In this document: positions 14,813 to 21,483 of the stretch, piece after piece
Position numbering within the stretch: the first letter of the stretch is position 1
Layout of the letters: each line of letters begins with the position of its first letter
Assembly: GCA_964566545.1 (NCBI GenBank)
Contig: CAZMIX010000038.1
Location: 1-22,496 of the forward strand
Source: JAEYFP01 sp964566545
GTDB lineage: Bacteria; Bacillota; Clostridia; Lachnospirales; Lachnospiraceae
Length of the DNA: 22,496 bases
Reading direction: 5' to 3'
The notes under the pieces: model-generated
Told to the model about the DNA's origin: nothing
What the model saw: the letters and a program-made list of their open reading frames with translations, nothing else
The model's database searches: none
Program-made: the position numbers and the translations under genes

Positions 14813-14859
14813 AAAAAATTCCTCCTAATACAAATGATAAAGATAGTATTAGGAGGAAT
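14813..14859 (-). promoter_or_regulatory. eno leader hairpin that contains the Shine-Dalgarno and ends in a U-run
   Basis: On the minus strand ATTCCTCCTAATAC (14846-14859) pairs perfectly with GTATTAGGAGGAAT (14818-14831) around a 14-nt loop. The 5' arm carries an anti-Shine-Dalgarno (CCTCCT) and the 3' arm the only good eno ribosome-binding site (14821-14826). A T-run (14813-14818) follows directly, then the ATG. It can be read as an intrinsic terminator after gpmI, as a translation-blocking stem, or both. An antiterminator was not found. Confidence 0.75.
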
Positions 14860-14888
14860 CAGCTTCCATATTCTATTTAAAAGAGAAT

Positions 14889-16430
14889 TTATTTTTTAAT
14901 GAGCAAAGACTTTCCTGTCATTTCCTTTGGCTGCTTCATGCCCATCGTCTCGATCAGCGTCGGCACAATATCAGCCAGACAGCCTCCTTCACGGAGCGTA
15001 TAGGATGGATCATAGTTAACGAGGATAAACGGCACCGGATTCGTCGTGTGCGCCGTAAACGGCGTTCCTGTCTCATAGTCGACGAGCTGCTCCGCATTTC
15101 CATGATCCGCACAGACAAACAGCACACCGCCAACCTCTTTCACAGCATCGACCGCTTTTCCGACGCACTCGTCAACAGCCTCCACGGCCTTGATTGCCGC
15201 GCTTTCCACGCCGGTATGTCCTACCATGTCCGGATTTGCAAAATTAATGATGATCACATCATATTTATCCGACTTGATCGCCTTTACCAGGTTATCGCAT
15301 ACTTCATAGGCGCTCATTTCCGGTTTTAAGTCATACGTTGCGACCTTCGGGGACTTGACAAGAATTCTCGCCTCTCCCTGGTTCGGTTCTTCCAGACCGC
15401 CGTTAAAGAAAAAGGTGACATGCGCATATTTCTCTGTCTCTGCAATTCTTGCCTGCGTCATCTGATTATCGGCAAGCCATTCGCCAAACGTATTCGTGAC
15501 GGCAATCTTTTCAAAAGCGACAATCTTGTTCTCGATCAACGGATCATAGTCTGAGAAGCAGGCATAAACGATATCGAGCTTCTTATCCCTTTTGAAAGAA
15601 CGGAATTCATCATCACAAAAAGCATGTGTGATCTCGCGTGCCCGATCCGGTCTGAAATTGAAGAAAATTACGGAATCCTCATCATTGATCGTGCCGACCG
15701 GCACACCGCCGTTGACGATTACGGTCGGCTTTACGAATTCATCCGTCTCGTTTCTGTCGTAGGAGGCCTGAATGGCTTCCCCGGCGTTGGCCGCCTTTAA
15801 GCCCTCTCCGCGCGTCAAAGCGGCGTAAGCAAGCTTCACACGGTCGTAGTTGTTATCTCTGTCCATTACATAATAGCGTCCCATGACGGAAGCGATTTCT
15901 CCAATCCCGATCTCACGCATCTTACTTTGAAGCTGCTCCGCATAGTCCTTGCCGGACTTTGGCGGCGTATCGCGGCCGTCTAGGAAGCAGTGCACATAAA
16001 CCTTATGCAGGTCGTGCTTTTTTGCCATTTCAAGCAATGCGTACAGGTGCGTGTTATGACTGTGCACGCCGCCGTCCGACAGCAGACCGAATAAATGGAG
16101 CGCGGAATCTCCCTTCTTGCAGTTTTCAACCGCAGCTAAAAGCGCTTTGTTCTCAAAAAAGGTACCATCCTGAATTTCCTTTGTAATTCTCGTAAGCTCC
16201 TGATATACGATACGTCCGGCTCCCATATTCAGATGTCCGACCTCGGAATTTCCCATCTGTCCGTCGGGAAGTCCGACAGCCATACCGCTTGCAAGCCCTC
16301 TTACAAACGGATAATCGCGCATCAATCCGTCCATTACAGGCGTTTTTGCTTCATATACGGCGTTTCCGTCTTTTCTCTCATTTAACCCGTAGCCGTCTAA
16401 AATCATTAATACTGTTGGTTTTTTACTCAT
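14889..16430 (-). CDS. gpmI: 2,3-bisphosphoglycerate-independent phosphoglycerate mutase
   Basis: Interconverts 3- and 2-phosphoglycerate using two metal ions (usually Mn) and a phosphoserine intermediate. The chosen product is 513 aa. It has the alkaline-phosphatase-like metal site LDGYG (Asp12), the catalytic MGNSEVGH with Ser62, HLFGLLSDGGVHSH, FLDGRDTPP, MGRYYVMDRD, NFRPDRARE, NFANPDMVGHTG and ADHGNAE. I start it at the ATG at 16430, preceded by AAGGAG with seven-nucleotide spacing, which gives the usual MSKKPTVLMILDGYG start; a TTG seven codons upstream is not needed. Its own promoter (16493-16521) overlaps the end of the preceding nuclease gene. eno follows. Confidence 0.97.
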   Translation of the reverse strand: MSKKPTVLMILDGYGLNERKDGNAVYEAKTPVMDGLMRDYPFVRGLASGMAVGLPDGQMGNSEVGHLNMGAGRIVYQELTRITKEIQDGTFFENKALLAAVENCKKGDSALHLFGLLSDGGVHSHNTHLYALLEMAKKHDLHKVYVHCFLDGRDTPPKSGKDYAEQLQSKMREIGIGEIASVMGRYYVMDRDNNYDRVKLAYAALTRGEGLKAANAGEAIQASYDRNETDEFVKPTVIVNGGVPVGTINDEDSVIFFNFRPDRAREITHAFCDDEFRSFKRDKKLDIVYACFSDYDPLIENKIVAFEKIAVTNTFGEWLADNQMTQARIAETEKYAHVTFFFNGGLEEPNQGEARILVKSPKVATYDLKPEMSAYEVCDNLVKAIKSDKYDVIIINFANPDMVGHTGVESAAIKAVEAVDECVGKAVDAVKEVGGVLFVCADHGNAEQLVDYETGTPFTAHTTNPVPFILVNYDPSYTLREGGCLADIVPTLIETMGMKQPKEMTGKSLLIKK

Positions 16431-16492
16431 CTTTATTCTCCTTCTGTACAACCTACATTTACTTTTTCTTGCATCCCTTATCCACTTTAGGA

Positions 16493-16521
16493 ATTATACA
16501 CTTTTTATCCTGTGACCGCAA
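16493..16521 (-). promoter_or_regulatory. Sigma-A promoter of gpmI-eno
   Basis: On the minus strand TTGCGG (16516-16521), a 17-bp spacer and a perfect TATAAT (16493-16498). The -10 box overlaps the stop codon of the Mrr-like gene. The leader to gpmI is about 55 nt. Confidence 0.65.
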
Positions 16522-17315
16522 TAACTTTTATACTGTACCAGACAATTAACAAATATTCTCAAATTAACGGCATTGAGCAGAATCAGCAGCGCGAGCATTC
16601 TCATATAGAAAATATCCGCAGAGCTTTTTGTACTGTTCAACAGGAACAAACAAACGATGGAATAGACCGGATACAAAGCAAGAAAGCTCCCCATCAAAAG
16701 CCATGCTCTTGCCTTATTTTTTCGTTTGAGTGCTTCGCCGTCCTCTTTCAGTAACTCATGCAGGAACGTAAGCTGATGCTCTCCTTTTTTATCCTCCTGC
16801 TCCAACAGCCGAACAAATCTGCCGAGCAAATAGCCATTCATTAAGTCAATGCCGTGCTTGCCCGCATAAACAACCGCATTTTGTGTAAAATCGCTCGTTG
16901 TCACAAAGCAGGCGCCCTCCGCATCAGAATCGAGCATCGCAGAATGCAGCTTTTGGATTCGCTCCCTGCTGATTTTATATTCGGGTTGATAAAGCTTGAC
17001 CTCGGCGACATATTTTTTCTCATTTTTGTACATAATTAAATCTTTTCCGCCATCATTTGTCGCCTTTGTCACTGTCACCTGCTCATAGCCGGCGCTTTCA
17101 AACACGGCTGCCGTATAGTTTTCAAACAGGGTTGGTCTGCCATGAAACTCCTTAAGCAACATTTCCGTCGTCTTTTCTGCCTCCAGATACTCTTTATCCG
17201 CCTGTTTATTTTTGCGGTATCGGCGATAAGCAAGCGTTCCCTGATTACAGGCTTTGACCAGATAAGCGGCGCACAAAAATAATACAAAAACAAGAAGCTG
17301 AATCGCGTAAGCCAT
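16494..17315 (-). CDS. Membrane-anchored Mrr-like restriction endonuclease domain protein
   Basis: 273-aa protein with a PD-(D/E)xK nuclease domain of the Mrr catalytic family between membrane segments. Order: an N-terminal membrane helix (about 5-21), a basic stretch (KACNQG to RRYRKNK), then the nuclease domain at about 62-170. The domain shows an N-terminal helix Glu (FENYTAAVFE, 64-73), DGGKD (88-92) and EVK (105-107); many Mrr proteins have QxK at this last position. A charged linker follows, then two C-terminal membrane helices (about 205-226 and 236-260). The nuclease domain should face the cytoplasm. Mrr proteins cut modified or foreign DNA, but the membrane-bound forms are poorly characterised, so function is inferred only from the domain. 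The ATG at 17315 has GAGGAG upstream, 12 nt behind the U-tract of a terminator. Confidence 0.8.
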   Translation of the reverse strand: MAYAIQLLVFVLFLCAAYLVKACNQGTLAYRRYRKNKQADKEYLEAEKTTEMLLKEFHGRPTLFENYTAAVFESAGYEQVTVTKATNDGGKDLIMYKNEKKYVAEVKLYQPEYKISRERIQKLHSAMLDSDAEGACFVTTSDFTQNAVVYAGKHGIDLMNGYLLGRFVRLLEQEDKKGEHQLTFLHELLKEDGEALKRKNKARAWLLMGSFLALYPVYSIVCLFLLNSTKSSADIFYMRMLALLILLNAVNLRIFVNCLVQYKSYCGHRIKSV

Positions 17316-17327
17316 GTTGTCTCCTCT

Positions 17328-17368
17328 AAAAAAAGAAGCCCTACTCTTCCAATGGCAGAGTGGACTTC
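17328..17368 (-). terminator. Intrinsic terminator between the PilZ gene and the Mrr-like gene
   Basis: On the minus strand GAAGTCC (17362-17368) pairs with GGGCTTC (17335-17341, one G-U) and ACTCT (17357-17361) with AGAGT (17343-17347), with one bulged A and a 9-nt loop. Seven U residues follow (A-run 17328-17334 on plus). It starts about 45 bp past the PilZ stop. The Mrr-like ribosome-binding site begins almost directly after the U-tract, so it may also act as an attenuator for that gene. Confidence 0.85.
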
Positions 17369-17412
17369 ATCCTATCCCTTCACTGTTGTCAAATACCAGA
17401 ATTCGCTCAATG

Positions 17413-17769
17413 TCAGGTATTCGACTGCTGCTCATCCTCATTCACTGCGTCAAACATGTCATAAATAGCGATCTTGCCCGCATCGGCTTCCGGCATACCC
17501 ACAAACGTCGCTCCATAAACGTTTTCATCACCTTCATTATCCAAACGCGTCACATTGATAAATGTATGAATAATTTCCTTCGTCCAGATCGTCAGCTCCG
17601 TTTCATAAACCGAGTTAATCTCCAATACTCTGTCGCACTTAAAACCGATTCCGGTCTTAGAAAGATCAAAAACCTCCACAGGTACGAGATCATCATTCCC
17701 CGAATCAATACGTTGCATAACAAGAACCGCCTCCAGCACGATTCGTCTGCTTTTCCTCTTTTCCTCCAT
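17413..17769 (-). CDS. PilZ-domain protein, probable c-di-GMP receptor
   Basis: 118-aa single-domain cytoplasmic protein. It carries both halves of the c-di-GMP-binding signature of PilZ domains: an RxxxR motif at Arg5-Arg9 (RKSRR) and a DxSxxG motif at Asp35-Ser37-Gly40 (DLSKTG), followed by the beta-barrel pattern. No fused effector domain is present, so it should act through a partner, which the sequence does not identify. No diguanylate cyclase or phosphodiesterase lies in the window. The ATG at 17769 follows AAAGGGG with 8-nt spacing. It has its own promoter (17844-17872) and terminator, and a 10-bp dyad in its leader. Confidence 0.82.
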   Translation of the reverse strand: MEEKRKSRRIVLEAVLVMQRIDSGNDDLVPVEVFDLSKTGIGFKCDRVLEINSVYETELTIWTKEIIHTFINVTRLDNEGDENVYGATFVGMPEADAGKIAIYDMFDAVNEDEQQSNT

Positions 17770-17796
17770 ATGGTACCCCTTTCCATATTCGATGAT

Positions 17797-17825
17797 TTAT
17801 CGTTTATTCTTCGATTAAACGATAA
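17797..17825. repeat. Inverted repeat in the leader of the PilZ gene
   Basis: TTATCGTTTA (17797-17806) and TAAACGATAA (17816-17825), perfect 10-bp arms with 9 bp between. It lies downstream of the -10 box and upstream of the ribosome-binding site, with no U-tract. It could be an operator or a leader stem-loop. Confidence 0.6.
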
Positions 17826-17843
17826 CCACAATTATACATAATT

Positions 17844-17872
17844 ATCATATAATACTTTGGCATTTCTTACAA
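17844..17872 (-). promoter_or_regulatory. Promoter of the PilZ gene
   Basis: On the minus strand TTGTAA (17867-17872), a 17-bp spacer and TATGAT (17844-17849), directly after the queA stop at 17874. A second TATAAT hexamer further downstream (17830-17835) lacks a -35 box. Confidence 0.55.
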
Positions 17873-17873
17873 G

Positions 17874-18944
17874 TCATATTTTTGGACGATCTGCAATATG
17901 ATCTGCAATATGATCCGTAATAAACATAGCATCGCCAAATGAAAAAAAAAGATACTTCTCCTTTACCGCCTCCCCATAAGCCGATAAAATTTGTTCCTTT
18001 CCCGCAAGTGCGGAAACAAGCATTAAAAGTGTAGATTCCGGCAGATGGAAGTTAGTGATGAGACAATCCGTCAGTTTGAAGCGGTAGCCCGGATAAATAA
18101 AAATATCCGTATCCCCGCAGCTTTCCGTCAGGCACCCGCTTTCCTCTGCTGCGCTCTCAATCGTGCGGCAGCTCGTCGTTCCGACGCAGATAACACGATG
18201 TCCGCTCTCTTTTGCGGCGTTAATTTTCTCAGCTGCCTCCTGTGTGATCTGATAATATTCGGAATGCATATGGTGTTCCAGCACATTTTCCACCTTTACG
18301 GGCCGGAACGTGCCAAGCCCCACATGCAGCGTAACATACGCGATGGCGATCCCTTTTTCCTCAAGCTGAGCAAGCAGTTCCTTTGTGAAATGCAGTCCTG
18401 CCGTCGGCGCGGCGGCAGAGCCTTCGTACTTCGCATAAACAGTCTGATAACGATTTTTATCCTGGAGCTTATGCGTAATATAAGGGGGAAGCGGCATCTC
18501 GCCGAGCTGGTCAAGCTTCTCTTCAAAAATACCGTCATAATAAAACTTGACGAGCCGTCCGCCCTCTTGTGTCGTATCCAAAATCTCCGCCTTTAGAAGA
18601 CCATCGCCAAAGCTTAACCAAGCGCCGGCGCGCAGCTTTTTACCCGGCTTTACAAGTGTTTCCCAAATATCATTTTCCATGCGCTTTAAAAGCAATACCT
18701 CCGCATTCGCTCCGGTAGCCTCCTTTACGCCCAAAAGCCTTGCCGGAATAACTTTTGTGTTATTTAGCACAAGGCAGTCGCCGGGATTTAAAAATTCCCC
18801 AATTTCCCGAAACCGGCGGTGTGCCATCGCTCCCGACTGCCTATCAAGTACGAGCAGTCGAGAGGATGAGCGATCCTCTAAAGGATCCTGTGCAATCAAC
18901 TCCTTTGGAAGATCAAAATTAAAATCCGAGGTTTTCATTTGCAT
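17874..18944 (-). CDS. queA: S-adenosylmethionine:tRNA ribosyltransferase-isomerase
   Basis: Transfers and isomerises the ribosyl part of SAM onto preQ1-modified tRNA to form epoxyqueuosine, the penultimate step of queuosine synthesis. The chosen product is 356 aa, slightly longer than usual. Motifs: the N-terminal DFNFDLPKELIAQDP, the RSSSRLLVLDR region, the LNNTKVIPARLLG segment, YEGSAAAPTAGLHFT, VTLHVGLGTFRPV, HSEYYQI, and GTTSCRTIESA near LITNFHLPESTLLMLVSA. I start at the ATG at 18944, which has TAAGGA upstream right after the pheT stop; a longer frame to 18992 would overlap pheT and adds unlike residues. The C terminus has an extra tail encoded by a 12-bp tandem duplication. It lies 10 bp after pheT, so is probably cotranscribed. 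Confidence 0.95.
   Translation of the reverse strand: MQMKTSDFNFDLPKELIAQDPLEDRSSSRLLVLDRQSGAMAHRRFREIGEFLNPGDCLVLNNTKVIPARLLGVKEATGANAEVLLLKRMENDIWETLVKPGKKLRAGAWLSFGDGLLKAEILDTTQEGGRLVKFYYDGIFEEKLDQLGEMPLPPYITHKLQDKNRYQTVYAKYEGSAAAPTAGLHFTKELLAQLEEKGIAIAYVTLHVGLGTFRPVKVENVLEHHMHSEYYQITQEAAEKINAAKESGHRVICVGTTSCRTIESAAEESGCLTESCGDTDIFIYPGYRFKLTDCLITNFHLPESTLLMLVSALAGKEQILSAYGEAVKEKYLFFSFGDAMFITDHIADHIADRPKI
17888..17911. repeat. 12-bp tandem duplication at the 3' end of queA
   Basis: GATCTGCAATAT occurs twice in a row (17888-17899 and 17900-17911). On the minus strand it encodes a repeated His-Ile-Ala-Asp in the last residues of QueA (TDHIADHIADRPKI). The frame is kept. The family usually ends close to the preceding FFSFGDAMFI. 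Confidence 0.85.
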
Positions 18945-18954
18945 CCCTGCTTCC

Positions 18955-21420
18955 TTACTGTCTGAGTTCAATTCCAAGACGCTCCAGTCCATTTAAAATC
19001 TTTTTCATTGCCGCATTGACATCGTTATCCTCAAGCGTCTTTTCCTGATCACGGAATACGATGGAATAGGCCACCGATTTAAAACCCTCCTTGATCTGCG
19101 CTCCCTCGTAAATATCAAACAGCTCGTAGCCCTCCAGAATTTTCCCTCCACGCTGCGCAATTACATCTTCGATCTGGCCGACAAGCACATCCTTCGGAAC
19201 TACCATGCTGATATCTCGGTTCACAGACGGATATTTTGCAACACCGGTATATTTTCTTTCAAATGTAGCAAACGGCTCCACGGACGGCATATCGAGTACC
19301 GCCACATAGACCCTGCCCTTCATATCATAATTGGACACGACTTCCGGATGTACTTCACCCAAAAATCCAACATTGATGTTTTCATATACAATATTAGCCT
19401 GTCTGCCCGGATGCAGATACGGATAGCTTTCAAATAACACCGCAGACTTTCTTGTAACACCGCTCATATCGGTGCCGTTCGGATAATAGGAAACCTTTTT
19501 CTTCATTCCGATATGTTCAAAGAATTCCTCAATCACGCCCTTCATACTGAAGAAGTCGCCGTCCCCATAAAAGCCAAGCGTCAACTGCATCCTCTCATCC
19601 GGAAGTTCCTCAAGCGGGAGCTGCTTTGGCAAATAAATGTTGCCAAGCTCATACAGCTTTACGTTCTTGTTTCTTCTATTATAATTCGTTGCTAAAGAAG
19701 TCAGCATTCCGCCAAGGGAAATTGTTCTCATAACGGAGAAATCTTCACCAAGCGGATTCGCGATCGTAACGGTTCTTCTTAACACATTTTCCTTTGGAAT
19801 CAAGAACTTATCAAAGTTTTTCGGGCTTTCAAACGAATAGCACATGCCCTGTGAAAATCCGCAGTACTCTGCGATATCCCTCGCAAGCTGCTCAATCCTT
19901 AATTTAAATGGCAGTTTTCCGGTCGTCGCTTCACCGGTTGGCAAGGTTTCCGCAATTTTATCATATCCATAGAAACGTGCGATTTCTTCCGCAATATCCG
20001 CAATACCTTCCAAGTCCTGACGGAAGGTCGGGATTGTCAAAAGACTGCTCTGCTTATCATACCGGATTTCCAGCCTGGTCAGAATATCTACCATCTTGTC
20101 TTTTGCAATATCAGTTCCAAGCAGCCCGTTGATACGTTTATCGTCCAGCCTGATCGTCCGCTCCTTTGGCAGTTCACTATGCGCATCCACAACGCCGTCA
20201 ACGACCTCACCGCAGCCAAGCTCCTCAATTAACTGACATGCCCGGTTGATTGCTGCTAACGCATTATGCGGATCCAATCCCTTCTCAAAAATACCGGAGG
20301 CATCCGTGCGAAGACCAAGACGCTTTGCAGACTTTCTAATATTGGCACCGTTAAATGTCGCCGCTTCAAACAACACGGTTTTTACATTCTCTGTGATTTT
20401 TGAATTCTCACCGCCCATGATACCGGCGATGCCGATTTCCTTTTCCCCGTCACAAATCATCAGCATATTCGAATCGAGCTTTCTCATCTGCCCGTCGAGC
20501 GTCATAAACTCATCGCCGTCCTTCGCGCGCTTCACGACGATTTTATGGTCGGCTATCGTATCCAGATCAAATGCGTGCATCGGCTGTCCATATTCCTCCA
20601 TGACATAATTCGTAATGTCTACGAGATTGTTGATCGGCCTGATGCCGCTCGCCGCAAGCCTTCTCTGCATCCACTTCGGAGAAGGGCCGATTTTAATATT
20701 CTTACACACTCTTGCCGTATATCTCGCGCAAAGCTCCTGATCCTGCACCTCGACGGAGACATAATTCCTCACGTCTTCGCCGATGCCCTTAATCTCTACC
20801 TTCGGAGCCACAAACGGCTTACCGAATGTCGCTGCCGCTTCTCTTGCTACGCCGAGTACGCTGTAGCAATCGACTCTGTTGGAGGTAATTTCATATTCAA
20901 ATACCGTGTCACGCAGCCCAAGTTCTGCGACCGCATCCGCCCCGATGGCCGTTTCCTTCGAAAAAATATAAATTCCTTCTTCCGGAGCCTCCGGATATAG
21001 TTCCCTGTTCGAACCGAGTTCTTCGATCGAACACATCATGCCGTAGGACTCCACCCCGCGCAGCTTTCCATTTTTAATGGCGATGCCGTCCTCCGGAAGC
21101 AGGCCGCCGTCATGACCGCCTGCCACCTTGCCGCCGTCCACAACAACGGGAACCTTGTCCCCGACCTGCACATTGGCGGCGCCCGTTACGATCTGCAGGC
21201 GCCTGTCGCCCAAATCCACCTGACAGATGATCAGCTTATCCGCGTCGGGATGCCTTTCAATTGATAAAATCTGTCCCACATAAATATCCTTTAAATTTTT
21301 GTCGAGACGTTCAAACGTTTCCACCTTCGTTCCGGAAAGCGTCATCGCGTCCGCATATTCCTGATTGCTGCAGTCAAGCTCCGGCACATAAGCCTTGATC
21401 CATGATAATGCTGTATTCAT
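18955..21420 (-). CDS. pheT: Phenylalanyl-tRNA synthetase beta subunit
   Basis: Beta chain of the heterotetrameric class II synthetase that charges tRNA-Phe. The 821 aa are full length. Domain order: an N-terminal tRNA-binding (EMAP-like) domain (about 40-150, with HPDADKLIICQVDLG), the B3/4 editing domain (about 210-385, with GIRPINNLVDITNYVMEEYG and QPMHAFD), the B5 domain, the inactive catalytic-like core, and the C-terminal ferredoxin-fold anticodon-binding domain (about 730-821, beginning KYPSVNRDISMVV). The ATG at 21420 follows AAAGGAA. It lies 63 bp after pheS and 10 bp before queA. Confidence 0.97.
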   Translation of the reverse strand: MNTALSWIKAYVPELDCSNQEYADAMTLSGTKVETFERLDKNLKDIYVGQILSIERHPDADKLIICQVDLGDRRLQIVTGAANVQVGDKVPVVVDGGKVAGGHDGGLLPEDGIAIKNGKLRGVESYGMMCSIEELGSNRELYPEAPEEGIYIFSKETAIGADAVAELGLRDTVFEYEITSNRVDCYSVLGVAREAAATFGKPFVAPKVEIKGIGEDVRNYVSVEVQDQELCARYTARVCKNIKIGPSPKWMQRRLAASGIRPINNLVDITNYVMEEYGQPMHAFDLDTIADHKIVVKRAKDGDEFMTLDGQMRKLDSNMLMICDGEKEIGIAGIMGGENSKITENVKTVLFEAATFNGANIRKSAKRLGLRTDASGIFEKGLDPHNALAAINRACQLIEELGCGEVVDGVVDAHSELPKERTIRLDDKRINGLLGTDIAKDKMVDILTRLEIRYDKQSSLLTIPTFRQDLEGIADIAEEIARFYGYDKIAETLPTGEATTGKLPFKLRIEQLARDIAEYCGFSQGMCYSFESPKNFDKFLIPKENVLRRTVTIANPLGEDFSVMRTISLGGMLTSLATNYNRRNKNVKLYELGNIYLPKQLPLEELPDERMQLTLGFYGDGDFFSMKGVIEEFFEHIGMKKKVSYYPNGTDMSGVTRKSAVLFESYPYLHPGRQANIVYENINVGFLGEVHPEVVSNYDMKGRVYVAVLDMPSVEPFATFERKYTGVAKYPSVNRDISMVVPKDVLVGQIEDVIAQRGGKILEGYELFDIYEGAQIKEGFKSVAYSIVFRDQEKTLEDNDVNAAMKKILNGLERLGIELRQ

Positions 21421-21483
21421 AATCGTCCATTCCTTTCTTTTTCTGTTTTCTATCGTCGTTCAAACCGGTATTAAAAAATGATG

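Noticed and set aside
18861..18879. AGAGGAT/ATCCTCT inverted repeat near the start of queA
   Set aside because: Short arms in a conserved coding segment (EDRSSSRLL); likely explained by codon use.
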